From Aedes albopictus (taxonomy: Eukaryota > Arthropoda > Insecta > Diptera > Culicidae): a DNA stretch of 64,000 nucleotides. Positions within the stretch are counted from its first letter, which is position 1, and each line of letters starts with the position of its first letter. Under the pieces are notes generated by a model. It ran no database searches. It saw only the letters and a program-made list of their open reading frames with translations, and was not told the DNA's origin. Shown piece after piece: positions 43,674-59,143 of the stretch. Made by a program: the position numbers and the translations under genes. Location of the stretch: contig NC_085137.1 in assembly GCF_035046485.1 (NCBI RefSeq), positions 502,964,536 through 503,028,535 on the forward strand, in the 5' to 3' direction.

Positions 43674-46600
43674 CCCAATTATCTGATATGTATTCAAGAA
43701 ACTGCAGAAAATATTCTCAATCATTTTTCAGAAATTAGGAGAATAACAAAAAATTTAGAATAATTTCTGAGAATCCCTAGAGATTGTCAGAAATTCTCAG
43801 TTCTCTGAGATGTATTCTAGGAACTGCAGAAAATATTCTCAATCATTTTAGAAATTAGAAGAATAATGGGAAATATTAAAATAATTCCTGAGAATCGCTA
43901 GAGATTCTCAGAAATTCTCAGTTATCTGAGATGTATTCCAGGAACTACAGAACATATTCTCAATCATTTTTAGAAATTAGAATTACGAAAGATATTAAAA
44001 TAATTCCTGAGAATCTTAAGAGATTCTCAGAAATTCCTAGTTTTCTGAGATGTATTCTAGGAACAGTATTCTCAATCATTTTTAGAAATCAGAAGACTAA
44101 CGAAAAATATTAAAATAATTCCTGAGAATCTTTAGATTCTCAGAAATTCCCAGTCATCTGAGATGAAGGAACTGCATTAAATATTCGCAATCATTTTTAG
44201 AAACTAGAAGAATAACGGAAAATATTAAAATAATTCCTGAGAATCTTTAGAGATTCTCAGAAATTCCCAGTCAGCTGAGATGTATTCTAGGAACTGCCGA
44301 AAATATTCTCAATCATTTTTACAAACTAGAAGAATAACGAAAAATATTAAAACATTTCCTGAAAATCCCTAGAGATTCTCAAAAATTCCCAGTCATCTGA
44401 GATGTATTCCAGGAACTGCAGAAAATATTCTCAATCATTTTTAGAAATTAGAAGAATAACGAGAAATATTAAAATAATTGTTTAAATAATTCCCACAAAA
44501 CTCCCAATCATTTGGGATGTTTTCCTAAAATTGTAGAAAATATTTAAAATGATTTATAGAAATCAGTAGCTTTAAGAAAAATGTTAAAATAATTTCTAAA
44601 AATCCTTAGAAATTTCCAGAAATTCCCAGTTATCTGGGACGTATTCCAAAAATAATAGAAAATAGTTTTATTTATTTAGAGAAATCAGTAGCTTCACGGA
44701 AATGTTCAAGTAATTTCTGAAAATCCCTGAAGATTCCCAGAAATCCCCAGTCATCTGGGATGTATTATAAAAATTATAGAAATTATAGGAAAGTGATTCC
44801 CAGAAACTCTCAGTAATCTGGGATGTATTCTAAAAGTTATAGAAAATATTTAAAATGATTTATAGTAATCAGTAGCTCCAAGAAAAATGTTAAAATAGTT
44901 CCTGAAAATCCCTAGAGATTCTCAGAAATCCCCAGTCTACTGGAATGTATTTTAAAAAATTATAGAAACTATTTTTTATCATTTATATAAATCAAAAGCT
45001 TAACGAAAATCTCAAAATAATTCCAGAAAATCCCCAGAGATTCTCAGAGATTCTCATTCATCTGGGATGCATTTCAAGTATTTTGAAAAATATTCCCGAT
45101 CATTTATAAAAGTGAGTAGAATCACGGAACATTTTCAAATAATTCCTGAAAATCCCTAGAAATTCTTAGAAATTCCCAGTCATCTGGGATGTGTTCTTAG
45201 AATCATAGAAAATATTCTCAATCATTTATAGGAGTTAGTAGCTCCAAAGAACATGTTAAAATAATTCCTGAAAATCCCTAGAAATTCTTTGAAATTCCCA
45301 GTCATCTGGGATGTATTCTTAATATTATAAAAAATATTCATCAACATTTATAGAAGTGAGCAGCTTCAAAAAACACATTTAAATAATTTCCGAAAATCTC
45401 TAGAGATTCTCAGAAATTCCCAGTCATGTGGGATGTATTCTAAAAATAATAGAAAATATTCTCAAACATCTATAGAAAAAAGTAGTTTCATGAAACATAT
45501 TTAAATAATTTCTAAAAATCTCTAGAGATTCTCAGAAATTCCCAGTCATCTGATATGTATTCTTAAAATTATGAAAATACTCTAATACTCTAATTTCTAG
45601 AGATCTTCAGAAATTCCCAGTTATCTGGGATGTATTCCAAAAATTATGAAAAATATTCGCAATCATTTATAAAGGTGAGTAGCATTAGGGAACATTTTCA
45701 AATAATTCCTGAAAATCCCTAGCTTCTCAGAAATTCCAGAAATCCCAGTTATTTGGGATATATTCTGCAAAGTATGGAAAATATTCTCAACCATTTACAT
45801 AAGTGAATAACTTCACGGAAAAATATTTAAATAATTCCTGAAAATCCCTAAAGATTCTCAAAAATTCCCAGTCATTTAGGATATATAGTAAAGTATGGAA
45901 AATATTCTCAACCATTTACATAAGTGTATAGCTTCACAGGAAAATATTTAAATAATTCCTGAAAATCCCTAAAGATTCTCCGAAATCCCCAGTCATCTGG
46001 GATATATTCTGCAAAGTATAGAAAATATTCTCAACCATTTACATAAGTGAATAGCTTCACGGAAAAATATTTAAATAATTCCTGAAAATCCCTAAAGATT
46101 CTCAGAAATTCCCAGTCATCTGGGATATATTCGGCAAAGTACAGAAAATATTCTCAACCATTTACAGAATAGCTTCACGGAAAAATATTTAAATAATTCC
46201 TGAAAATCCCTAAAGATTCTCTGAAATTCCCAGTCATCTGGGATATATTCTGCAAAGTACAGAAAATATTCTCAACCATTTACAGAATAGCTTCACGGAA
46301 AAATAATTAAATAATTCCTGAAAATCCCTAAAGATTCTCAGAAATTTCCAGTCATCTGGGATATATTCGGCAAAGTATAAAAAATATTCTCAACCATTTA
46401 CATAAGAGAATAGCTTCACGGAAAAATCTTTAAATAATTCCTGAAAATCCCTAAAGATTCTCAGAAATTCCCAGTCATTTAGGATATATAGTAAAGTATG
46501 GAAAATATTCTCAACCATTTACATAAGTGAATAGCTTCACAGGAAAATATTTAAATAATTCCTGAAAATCCCTAAAGATTCTCCGAAATCCCCAGTCATC

Positions 46601-49600
46601 TGGGATATATTCTGCAAAGTATAGAAAATATTCTCAACCATTTACATAAGTGAATAGCTTCACGGAAAAATATTTAAATAATTCCTGAAAATCCCTAAAG
46701 ATTCTCAGAAATCCCAGTCATCTGGGATATATTCGGCAAAGTACAGAAAATATTCTCAACCATTTACAGAATAGCTTCACGGAAAAATATTTAAATAATT
46801 CCTGAAAATCCCTAAAGATTCTCAGAAATTTCCAGTCATCTGGGATATATTCGGCAAAGTATAAAAAATATTCTCAACTATTTACATAAGAGAATAGCTT
46901 CACGGAAAAATATTTAAATAATTCCTGAAAATCCCTAAAGATTCTCAGAATTTCCCAGCCATCTGGGATATATTCTGCAAAGTATAGAAAATATTCTCAA
47001 CCATTTACATAAGTGAATAGCTTCACAGAAAAATATTTAAATAATTCCTGAAAATCCCCAAAGATTCTCAGAAATTCCCAGTCATCTGGGATATATTCTG
47101 CAAAGTATGGAAAATATTCTCAACCATTTACATAATTGAATAGCTTCACGGAAAAATATTTAAATAATTCCTGAAAATCCCCAAAGATTGTCAGAAATTC
47201 CCAGTCATCTGGGATATATTCTGCAAAGTATGGAAAATATTCTCAACCATTTACATAATTGAATAGCTTCACGGAAAAATATTTAAATAATTCCTGAAAA
47301 TCCCTAAAGACTCTCAGAAATTCCCAGTCATCTGGGATATATTCGGTAAAGTATAAAAAATATTCTCAACCATTTACATAAGAGAATAGCTTCACGGAAA
47401 AATATTTAAATAATTCCTGAAAATCCCTAAAGATTCTCAGAATTTCCCAGCCATCTGGGATATATTCTGCAAAGTATAGAAAATATTCTCAACCATTTAC
47501 ATAAGTGAATAGCTTCACAGAAAAATATTTAAATAATTCCTGAAAATCCCCAAAGATTCTCAGAAATTCCCAGTCATCTGGGATATATTCTGCAAAGTAT
47601 GGAAAATATTCTCAACCATTTACATAAGTGAATAGCTTCACAGAAAAATATTTAAATAATTCCTGAAAATCCCCAAAGATTCTCAGAAATTCCCAGTCAT
47701 CTGGGATATATTCTGCAAAGTATGGAAAATATTCTCAACCATTTACATAATTGAATAGCTTCACGGAAAAATATTTAAATAATTCCTGAAAATCCCTAAA
47801 GATTCTCAGAAATTTCCAGTCATCTGGGATATATTCGGCAAAGTATAAAAAATATTCTCAACCATTTACATAAGAGAATAGCTTCACGGAAAAATCTTTA
47901 AATAATTCCTGAAAATCCCTAAAGATTCTCAGAAATTCCCAGTCATTTAGGATATATAGTAAAGTATGGAAAATATTCTCAACCATTTACATAAGTGAAT
48001 AGCTTCACAGGAAAATATTTAAATAATTCCTGAAAATCCCTAAAGATTCTCCGAAATCCCCAGTCATCTGGGATATATTCTGCAAAGTATAGAAAATATT
48101 CTCAACCATTTACATAAGTGAATAGCTTCACGGAAAAATATTTAAATAATTCCTGAAAATCCCTAAAGATTCTCAGAAATCCCAGTCATCTGGGATATAT
48201 TCGGCAAAGTACAGAAAATATTCTCAACCATTTACAGAATAGCTTCACGGAAAAATATTTAAATAATTCCTGAAAATCCCTAAAGATTCTCAGAAATTTC
48301 CAGTCATCTGGGATATATTCGGCAAAGTATAAAAAATATTCTCAACTATTTACATAAGAGAATAGCTTCACGGAAAAATATTTAAATAATTCCTGAAAAT
48401 CCCTAAAGATTCTCAGAATTTCCCAGCCATCTGGGATATATTCTGCAAAGTATAGAAAATATTCTCAACCATTTACATAAGTGAATAGCTTCACAGAAAA
48501 ATATTTAAATAATTCCTGAAAATCCCCAAAGATTCTCAGAAATTCCCAGTCATCTGGGATATATTCTGCAAAGTATGGAAAATATTCTCAACCATTTACA
48601 TAATTGAATAGCTTCACGGAAAAATATTTAAATAATTCCTGAAAATCCCCAAAGATTGTCAGAAATTCCCAGTCATCTGGGATATATTCTGCAAAGTATG
48701 GAAAATATTCTCAACCATTTACATAATTGAATAGCTTCACGGAAAAATATTTAAATAATTCCTGAAAATCCCTAAAGACTCTCAGAAATTCCCAGTCATC
48801 TGGGATATATTCGGTAAAGTATAAAAAATATTCTCAACCATTTACATAAGAGAATAGCTTCACGGAAAAATATTTAAATAATTCCTGAAAATCCCTAAAG
48901 ATTCTCAGAATTTCCCAGCCATCTGGGATATATTCTGCAAAGTATAGAAAATATTCTCAACCATTTACATAAGTGAATAGCTTCACAGAAAAATATTTAA
49001 ATAATTCCTGAAAATCCCCAAAGATTCTCAGAAATTCCCAGTCATCTGGGATATATTCTGCAAAGTATGGAAAATATTCTCAACCATTTACATAAGTGAA
49101 TAGCTTCACAGAAAAATATTTAAATAATTCCTGAAAATCCCCAAAGATTCTCAGAAATTCCCAGTCATCTGGGATATATTCTGCAAAGTATGGAAAATAT
49201 TCTCAACCATTTACATAATTGAATAGCTTCACGGAAAAATATTTAAATAATTCCTGAAAATCCCCAAAGATTGTCAGAAATTCCCAGTCATCTGGGATAT
49301 ATTCTGCAAAGTATGGAAAATATTCTCAACCATTTACATAATTGAATAGCTTCACGGAAAAATATTTAAATAATTCCTGAAAATCCCTAAAGACTCTCAG
49401 AAATTCCCAGTCATCTGGGATATATTCGGTAAAGTATAAAAAATATTCTCAACCATTTACATAAGAGAATAGCTTCACGGAAAAATATTTAAATAATTCC
49501 TGAAAATCCCTAAAGATTCTCAGAATTTCCCAGCCATCTGGGATATATTCTGCAAAGTATAGAAAATATTCTCAACCATTTACATAAGTGAATAGCTTCA

Positions 49601-52600
49601 CAGAAAAATATTTAAATAATTCCTGAAAATCCCCAAAGATTCTCAGAAATTCCCAGTCATCTGGGATATATTCTGCAAAGTATGGAAAATATTCTCAACC
49701 ATTTACATAATTGAATAGCTTCACGGAAAAATATTTAAATAATTCCTGAAAATCCCTAAAGATTCTCAGAAATTCCCAGTCATCTGGGATATATTCGGTA
49801 AAGTATGGAAAATATTATCAACCATTTACATAAGAGAATAGCTTCACAGAAAAATATTTAAATAATTCCTGAAAATCCCCAAAGATTCTCAGAAATTCCC
49901 AGTCATCTGGGATATATTCTGCAAAGTATGGAAAATATTCTCAACCATTTACATAATTGAATAGCTTCACGGAAAAATATTTAAATAATTCCTGAAAATC
50001 CCTAAAGATTCTCAGAATTTCCCAGCCATCTGGGATATATTCTGCAAAGTATAGAAAATATTCTCAACCATTTACATAATTGAATAGCTTCACGGAAAAA
50101 TATTTAAATAATTCCTGAAAATCCCTAAAGATTCTCAGAAATTCCCAGTCATCTGGGATATATTCGGTAAAGTATAAAAAAATATTCTCAACCATTTACA
50201 TAAGAGAATAGCTTCACGGAAAAATATTTAAATAATTCCTGAAAATCCCCAAACATTCTCAGAAATTTCCAGCCATCTGGGATATATTCTGCAAAGTATA
50301 GAAAATATTCTCAACCATTTACATAATTGAATAGCTTCACGGAAAAATATTTAAATAATTCCTGAAAATCCCTAAAGATTCTCAGAATTTCCCAGCCATC
50401 TGGGATATATTCTGCAAAGTATAGAAAATATTCTCAACCATTTACATAATTGAATAGCTTCACGGAAAAATATTTAAATAATTCCTGAAAATCCCTAAAG
50501 ATTCTCAGAATTTCCCAGCCATCTGGGATATATTCTGCAAAGTATAGAAAATATTCTCAACCATTTACATAAGTGAATAGCTTCACAGAAAAATATTTAA
50601 ATAATTCCTGAAAATCCCCAAAGATTGTCAGAAATTCCCAGTCATCTGGGATATATTCTGCAAAGTATGGAAAATATTCTCAACCATTTACATAAGAGAA
50701 TAGCTTCACGGAAAAATATTTAAATAATTCCTGAAAATCCCTAAAGATTCTCAGAATTTCCCAGCCATCTGAGATATATTCTGCAAAGTATAGAAAATAT
50801 TCTCAACCATTTACATAAGTAAATAGCTTCACGGAAAAATATTTAAATAGTTCCTGAAAATCCCTAAAGATTCTCAGAAATTCCCATTCATCTGGGATAT
50901 ATTCTGCAAAGTATGGAAAATATTCTCAACCATTTACATAATTGAATAGCTTCACGGAAAAATATTTAAATAATTCCTGAAAATCCCTAAAGATTCTCAG
51001 AATTTCCCAGCCATCTGGGATATATTCTGCAAAGTATAGAAAATATTCTCAACCATTTACATAATTGAATAGCTTCACGGAAAAATATTTAAATAATTCC
51101 TGAAAATCCCTAAAGATTCTCAGAATTTCCCAGCCATCTGGGATATATTCTGCAAAGTATAGAAAATATTCTCAACCATTTACATAAGTGAATAGCTTCA
51201 CAGAAAAATATTTAAATAATTCCTGAAAATCCCCAAAGATTGTCAGAAATTCCCAGTCATCTGGGATATATTCTGCAAAGTATGGAAAAAATTCTCAACC
51301 ATTTACATAAGAGAATAGCTTCACGGAAAAATATTTAAATAATTCCTGAAAATCCCTAAAGATTCTCAGAATTTCCCAGCCATCTGGGATATATTCTGCA
51401 AAGTATAGAAAATATTCTCAACCATTTACATAAGTGAATGGCTTCACAGAAAAATATTTAAATAATTCCTGAAAATCCCCAAAGATTCTCAGAAATTCCC
51501 AGTCATCTGGGATATATTCTGCAAAGTATGGAAAATATTCTCAACCATTTACATAAGAGAATAGCTTCACGGAAAAATATTTAAATAATTCCTGAAAATC
51601 CCTAAAGATTCTCAGAATTTCCCAGCCATCTGAGATATATTCTGCAAAGTATAGAAAATATTCTCAACCATTTACATAAGTAAATAGCTTCACGGAAAAA
51701 TATTTAAATAGTTCCTGAAAATCCCTAAAGATTCTCAGAAATTCCCATTCATCTGGGATATATTCGGCAAAGTATAAAAAATATTCTCAACCATTTACAT
51801 AAGAGAATAGCTTCACGGAAAAATATTTAAATACTTCCTGAAAATCCCTAAAGATTCTCAGAATTTCCCAGCCATCTGGGATATATTCTGCAAAGTATAG
51901 AAAATATTCTCAACCATTTACATAAGTGAATAGCTTCACAGAAAAATATTTAAATAATTCCTGAAAATCCCCAAAGATTGTCAGAAATTCCCAGTCATCT
52001 GGGATATATTCTGCAAAGTATAGAAAATATTCTCAACCATTTACATAAGTGAATAGCTTCACAGAAAAATATTTAAATAATTCCTGAAAATCCCTAAAGA
52101 TTCTCAGAATTTCTCAGCCATCTGGGATATATTCTGCAAAGTATAGAAAATATTCTCAACCATTTACATAAGTGAATAGCTTCACAGAAAAATATTTAAA
52201 TAATTCCTGAAAATCCCTAAAGATTCTCAGAAATTTCCAGTCATCTGGGATATATTCGGCAAAGTATAAAAAATATTCTCAACTATTTACATAAGAGAAT
52301 AGCTTCACGGAAAAATATTTAAATAATTCCTGAAAATCCCCAAAGATTCTCAGAAATTCCCAGTCATCTGGGATATATTCTGCAAAGTATGGAAAATATT
52401 CTCAACCATTTACATAATTGAATAGCTTCACGGAAAAATATTTAAATAATTCCTGAAAATCCCAAAAGATTCTCAGAAATTCCCAGTCATCTGGGATATA
52501 TTCTGCAAAGTATGGAAAATATTCTCAACCATTTACATAATTGAATAGCTTCACGGAAAAATATTTAAATAATTCCTGAAAATCCCTAAAGATTCTCAGA

Positions 52601-55600
52601 ATTTCCCAGCCATCTGGGATATATTCGGTAAAGTATAAAAAAATATTCTCAACCATTTACATAAGAGAATAGCTTCACGGAAAAATATTTAAATAATTCC
52701 TGAAAATCCCCAAACATTCTCAGAAATTCCCAGTCATCTGGGATATATTCGGCAAAGTATAAAAAATATTCTCAACTATTTACATAAGAGAATAGCTTCA
52801 CGGAAAAATATTTAAATAATTCCTGAAAATCCCCAAACATTCTCAGAAATTCCCAGTCATCTGGGATATATTCTGCAAAGTATAGAAAATATTCTCAACC
52901 ATTTACATAAGTGAATAGCTTCACAGAAAAATATTTAAATAATTCCTGAAAATCCCTAAAGATTCTCAGAAATTTCCAGTCATCTGGGATATATTCGGCA
53001 AAGTATAAAAAATATTCTCAACTATTTACATAAGAGAATAGCTTCACGGAAAAATATTTAAATAATTCCTGAAAATCCCCAAAGATTCTCAGAAATTCCC
53101 AGTCATCTGGGATATATTCTGCAAAGTATGGAAAATATTCTCAACCATTTACATAATTGAATAGCTTCACGGAAAAATATTTAAATAATTCCTGAAAATC
53201 CCAAAAGATTCTCAGAAATTCCCAGTCATCTGGGATATATTCTGCAAAGTATGGAAAATATTCTCAACCATTTACATAATTGAATAGCTTCACGGAAAAA
53301 TATTTAAATAATTCCTGAAAATCCCAAAAGATTCTCAGAAATTCCCAGTCATCTGGGATATATTCTGCAAAGTATGGAAAATATTCTCAACCATTTACAT
53401 AATTGAATAGCTTCACGGAAAAATATTTAAATAATTCCTGAAAATCCCTAAAGATTCTCAGAATTTCCCAGCCATCTGGGATATATTCTGCAAAGTATAG
53501 AAAATATTCTCAACCATTTACATAATTGAATAGCTTCACGGAAAAATATTTAAATAATTCCTGAAAATCCCTAAAGATTCTCAGAATTTCCCAGCCATCT
53601 GGGATATATTCTGCAAAGTATAGAAAATATTCTCAACCATTTACATAATTGAATAGCTTCACAGAAAAATATTTAAATAATTCCTGAAAATCCCCAAAGA
53701 TTGTCAGAAATTCCCAGTCATCTGGGATATATTCTGCAAAGTATGGAAAAAATTCTCAACCATTTACATAAGAGAATAGCTTCACGGAAAAATATTTAAA
53801 TAATTCCTGAAAATCCCTAAAGATTCTCAGAATTTCCCAGCCATCTGGGATATATTCGGCAAAGTATAAAAAATATTCTCAACCATTTACATAAGTGAAT
53901 AGCTTCACAGAAAAATATTTAAATAATTCCTGAAAATCCCCAAAGATTGTCAGAAATTCCCAGTCATCTGGGATATATTCGGTAAAGTATGAAAAATATT
54001 CTCAACCATTTACATAAGAGAATAGCTTCACGGAAAAATATTTAAATACTTCCTGAAAATCCCTAAAGATTCTCAGAATTTCCCAGCCATCTGGGATATA
54101 TTCTGCAAAGTATAGAAAATATTCTCAACCATTTACATAAGTGAATAGCTTCACAGAAAAATATTTAAATAATTCCTGAAAATCCCCAAAGATTCTCAGA
54201 AATTCCCAGTCATCTGGGATATATTCTGCAAAGTATGGAAAATATTCTCAACCATTTACATAATTGAATAGCTTCACGGAAAAATATTTAAATAATTCCT
54301 GAAAATCCCTAAAGATTCTCAGAAATTCCCAGTCATCTGGGATATATTCTGCAAAGTATGGAAAATATTCTCAACCATTTACATAATTGAATAGCTTCAC
54401 GGAAAAATATTTAAATAATTCCTGAAAATCCCTAAAGATTCTCAGAATTTCCCAGCCATCTGGGATATATTCGGTAAAGTATAAAAAAATATTCTCAACC
54501 ATTTACATAAGAGAATAGCTTCACGGAAAAATATTTAAATAATTCCTGAAAATCCCCAAACATTCTCAGAAATTTCCAGCCATCTGGGATATATTCTGCA
54601 AAGTATAGAAAATATTCTCAATCATTTACATAATTGAATAGCTTCACGGAAAAATATTTAAATAATTCCTGAAAATCCCTAAAGATTCTCAGAATTTCCC
54701 AGCCATCTGGGATATATTCTGCAAAGTATAGAAAATATTCTCAACCATTTACATAATTGAATAGCTTCACGGAAAAATATTTAAATAATTCCTGAAAATC
54801 CCTAAAGATTCTCAGAATTTCCCAGCCATCTGGGATATATTCTGCAAAGTATAGAAAATATTCTCAACCATTTACATAAGTGAATAGCTTCACAGAAAAA
54901 TATTTAAATAATTCCTGAAAATCCCCAAAGATTGTCAGAAATTCCCAGTCATCTGGGATATATTCGGTAAAGTATGAAAAATATTCTCAACCATTTACAT
55001 AAGAGAATAGCTTCACGGAAAAATATTTAAATACTTCCTGAAAATCCCTAAAGATTCTCAGAATTTCCCAGCCATCTGGGATATATTCTGCAAAGTATAG
55101 AAAATATTCTCAACCATTTACATAAGTGAATAGCTTCACAGAAAAATATTTAAATAATTCCTGAAAATCCCCAAAGATTCTCAGAAATTCCCAGTCATCT
55201 GGGATATATTCTGCAAAGTATGGAAAATATTCTCAACCATTTACATAATTGAATAGCTTCACGGAAAAATATTTAAATAATTCCTGAAAATCCCTAAAGA
55301 TTCTCAGAAATTCCCAGTCATCTGGGATATATTCTGCAAAGTATGGAAAATATTCTCAACCATTTACATAAGAGAATAGCTTCACGGGAAAATATTTAAA
55401 TAATTCTTGAAAATCCCTAAAGATTCTCAGAATTTCCCAGCCATCTGGGATATATTCTGCAAAGTATAGAAAATATTCTCAACCATTTACATAATTGAAT
55501 AGCTTCACGGAAAAATATTTAAATAATTCCTGAAAATCCCTAAAGATTCTCAGAAATTCCCAGTCATCTGGGATATATTCTGCAAAGTATAAAAATTATT

Positions 55601-55987
55601 CTCAACCATTTACATAAGTGAATAGCTTCACAGAAAAATATTTAAATAATTCTTGAAAATCCCTAAAGATTCTCAGAATTTCCCAGTCATCTGGGATATA
55701 TTCTGCAAAGTATGGAAAATATTCTCAACCATTTACATAAGAGAATAGCTTCACGGAAAAATATTTAAATAATTCCTGAAAATCCCTAAAGATTCTCAGA
55801 ATTTCCCAGCCATCTGGGATATATTCTGCAAAGTATAGAAAATATTCTCAACCATTTACATAAGTAAATAGCTTCACGGAAAAATATTTAAATAGTTCCT
55901 GGAAAAATCCCTAGAGATTCTCAGAATTTCCCATTCATCTGGGATATATTCGGCAAAGTATAAAAAATATTCTCAACCATTTACATA

Positions 55988-56448
55988 CACTGTGGTGCAT
56001 AATTGATCGGACAAACGCCGATTTTCATACAAAATGGCCAAGTTTAAGATGCTGTAACTATGGTTTGCTTTGTTGGATTGAGCTCAATTTTTGACACGAA
56101 ACTACAAATATGCTGAATTTTGTGTATACAAAGTATAAAATGTTTTCGTTCACAGGTCTGGGCGTGGCAAGGCGTTGAAAATATTGCAAAAGTGATCGGA
56201 CAGCGGTACCCCTTTGATTTACACGCGTGCCGCTGTCCGATCACTTTTGCAATTTTTTCAACGCCTTGCCACGCCCAGACCTGTGAAGGAAAACATTTTA
56301 TACTTTGTATACACAAAATTCAGCATATTTGTAGTTCCGTGTCAAAAATTGAGCTCAATCCATCAAAGCAAACCATAGTTACAGCATCTCAAACTTGGCC
56401 ATTTTGTATGAAAATCGGCGTTTGTCCGATCAATTATGCACCACAGTG
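55988..56448. mobile_element. 461-bp near-perfect palindromic MITE (Tc1/mariner type)
   Basis: The arms are 219 bp each (55988-56206 and 56230-56448) with a 23-bp loop, and I count five mismatches between them. The ends are CACTGTGGTGCATAATTGAT. TA lies on both sides (55986-55987, 56449-56450). It cuts one unit of the array between 'tacata' and 'agtgaat'. If transcribed it would fold into one long hairpin. Confidence 0.92.
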
Positions 56449-57267
56449 TAAGTGAATAGCTTCACGGAAAAATATTTAAATAGTTCCTGAAAATCCCTAA
56501 AGATTCTCAGAAATTCCCATTCATCTGGGATATATTCGGCAAAGTATAAAAAATATTCTCAACCATTTACATAAGAGAATAGCTTCACGGAAAAATATTT
56601 GAATAATTCCTGAAAATCCCCAAAGATTCTCAGAAATTCCCAGTCATCTGGGATATATTCTGCAAAGTATGGAAAATATTCTCAACCATTTACATAAGTG
56701 AATAGCTTCACGGAAAAATATTTAAATAGTTCCTGAAAATCCCTAAAGATTCTCAGAAATTCCCATTCATCTGGGATATATTCGGCAAAGTATAAAAAAT
56801 ATTCTCAACCATTTACATAAGAGAATAGCTTCACGGAAAAATATTTGAATAATTCCTGAAAATCCCCAAAGATTCTCAGAAATTCCCAGTCATCTGGGAT
56901 ATATTCTGCAAAGTATGGAAAATATTCTCAACCATTTACATAAGAGAATAGCTTCACGGAAAAATATTTAAATACTTCCTGAAAATCCCTAAAGATTCTC
57001 AGAATTTCCCAGCCATCTGGGATATATAGTAAAGTATGGAAAATATTCTCAACCATTTACATAAGTGAATAGCTTCACGGAAAAATATTTAAATAGTTCC
57101 TGAAAATCCCCAAAGATTCTCAGAAATTCCCAGTCATCTGGGATATATTCTGCAAAGTATAGAAAATATTCTCAACCATTTACATAAGTGAATAGCTACA
57201 CAGAAAAATATTTGAATAATTCCTGAAAATCCCCAGAGATTGTCAGAAATTCCCAGTCATCTGGGAT

Positions 57268-59143
57268 CAGGGCCGGATTTACAAATGTGGGGGCCCGGGG
57301 CCACAGTGTTGTGGGGGCCCTCTTTTTAGAGGATATTTTTTTTTCATTGTAGAAAAATCCAGAAAACATGAAAAATATTCTTCCAAAAATTAGGGTTGTT
57401 GTTGAAATCTAGCTTAATAAGCGTAACTAGAAAAAAGGCATCCACTATAAGCACAAACTCATCAAAATAAGTTTGTGCTATAAGCTAAGCTTAACAGAGA
57501 TCCAGATATGAAAATCTAGTCTAAAGACGATTGCAAAAGAAATTTTATCAAGTAAATAACGCTATATCAGAGAGTGTTCATAGTATTAGATTCCATTGAT
57601 TAAATTGAAATTCATGACAAAGTCCTTTAAAAAATTTAAAAATAGATTTTATAGGAGACATTTTCGATATACTTCAGATATCATTTATAGTACTATCTTT
57701 TGAGCCGTTATTGCAAAACCTCCAAATAGAATTTCTTGCGGAATCATTGATGAAATCTATAGAGTTGCTGACCGATTACCAGGTTTATTTTTTTGTGGAA
57801 CTTAAGCATAAACATTCCTAACGCGACTTTGAGAGGAGTTTCTGGTGAACGCGCAGAATAATTGTTAAGAACTCCTCGTGAAACTTCAAGAGGCAAAATA
57901 TCCATAGTGGTATTTTCAGCGGAAATTCTACTAAAAGCTGCTGAAGAAATTTCATCGGAAATCCATAATGAGTTCCTGATGGATTTTCTGTATTACTTTG
58001 AATAGAATCTATATATATAAAAATGAATTTGCAGTTCCTTTGAGGCAACAAAACTCACAAACGGATGAACCAATCAACATGATTCTCGCACGGTTCGATT
58101 CGTATTCATGGTTTCTGTGTTTATATGCAGAAAAAAAGTTACAAAAATCCTTTAAAACATTATGAAAATTGAGAAAATTCTGTTTTTTGATGAACCGGGA
58201 AGACATTTGGTGTGATCGGAATAAAATCAATCTACAGTGCGTTGCTGCGATAACCTCAACAGTTGTCAAACCACCACAAGACTGGCAAGACAAAGTTTGC
58301 CGGGACAGCTAGTTATAAATAAAATTTTCATAATAATCTTTGGCGGACGAATTTTTAGCCAGTTTAAACAAAAATTGTTTGGAAATCTTTAAATATTTCA
58401 GGATCTTTCAATAAGTAGTTTATCCACAAATATCTAGTGCAGTTTTCATAAGGAACCTATGGATTTGTTAAGAGTTCGCCTTAAATTACATATTCAAGCC
58501 AGGAAGAAAAATTCGTCATGGATTTAATCATATTGAAGAAAATCGGATCAGATCTCCACCTAAATCCGACCTAAAATTTTTGCTTGTTCCTTTAAAGAAA
58601 TATTTCAACAATTCTGGGGTTCAATTTGAATAATTTATAAGTTTGGTAAGCGAAATAAAACTCTACAATTCAAAATACTTTTCTTTATTCTGATAGAAAT
58701 ACTTGCAAATTTTCAAAGAACGATGTAGGATTTTTTTTTAAATAACACCAATTATTTTCGACAGAAATAAACACGAATTTTCCGCAGAAACTTTTCGACT
58801 CTCTATTCCATAGTGTTTGAGATTTCATCCAGAATTCAGATGAAGATTTTCTCATGTATTTTCGTTAAAATAACTTGTGCAATTCAAACCTAAAAAAACT
58901 TAACAACTTTCTGGAAAAGATTGAAATTTTATTAAAAGGCAGATATCTGCTTCTTTCTAATTTGAAGCACAATATTTCCCACACATCTTGAGAGTAGAAG
59001 TACTTGTGATAAAGATTAAATCAAGATGTTTCTAACACATTTTTTTTTTTTGGTTTCCATTTGAAGTAACATTTTGTGGGGGCCCCTGAAATGTGGGGGC
59101 CCGGGGCCATGGCCCCCCTGGCCCCCCCTTAAATCCGGCCCTG
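57268..59143. mobile_element. Non-autonomous hAT element (1876 bp)
   Basis: The left end is CAGGGCCGGATTTACAAA and the right end in reverse is CAGGGCCGGATTTAAGGG; G-rich subterminal stretches (gggggcccggggcca) mirror each other. An 8-bp duplication TCTGGGAT flanks it (57260-57267 and 59144-59151), diagnostic of hAT, and derives from the array unit. The interior is AT-rich with no transposase frame. Confidence 0.88.
58008..58312 (+). mobile_element. Helitron-like non-autonomous insert (305 bp) within the hAT
   Basis: It begins TCTATATATATAAAAATG and ends GCCGGGACAGCTAG, lying between A (58007) and T (58313). The 5' TC, 3' CTAG and A/T insertion site are the Helitron signature, and I recall similar ends from many arthropod Helitrons. 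No Rep or helicase is present. A minus-strand frame of 94 codons crossing it is not a gene I recognise. Confidence 0.6.

Noticed and set aside
56044..56455. Open frames of 90 and 111 codons in the palindrome
   Set aside because: They are mirror images of each other on opposite strands, a result of the inverted repeat, with no known domain.
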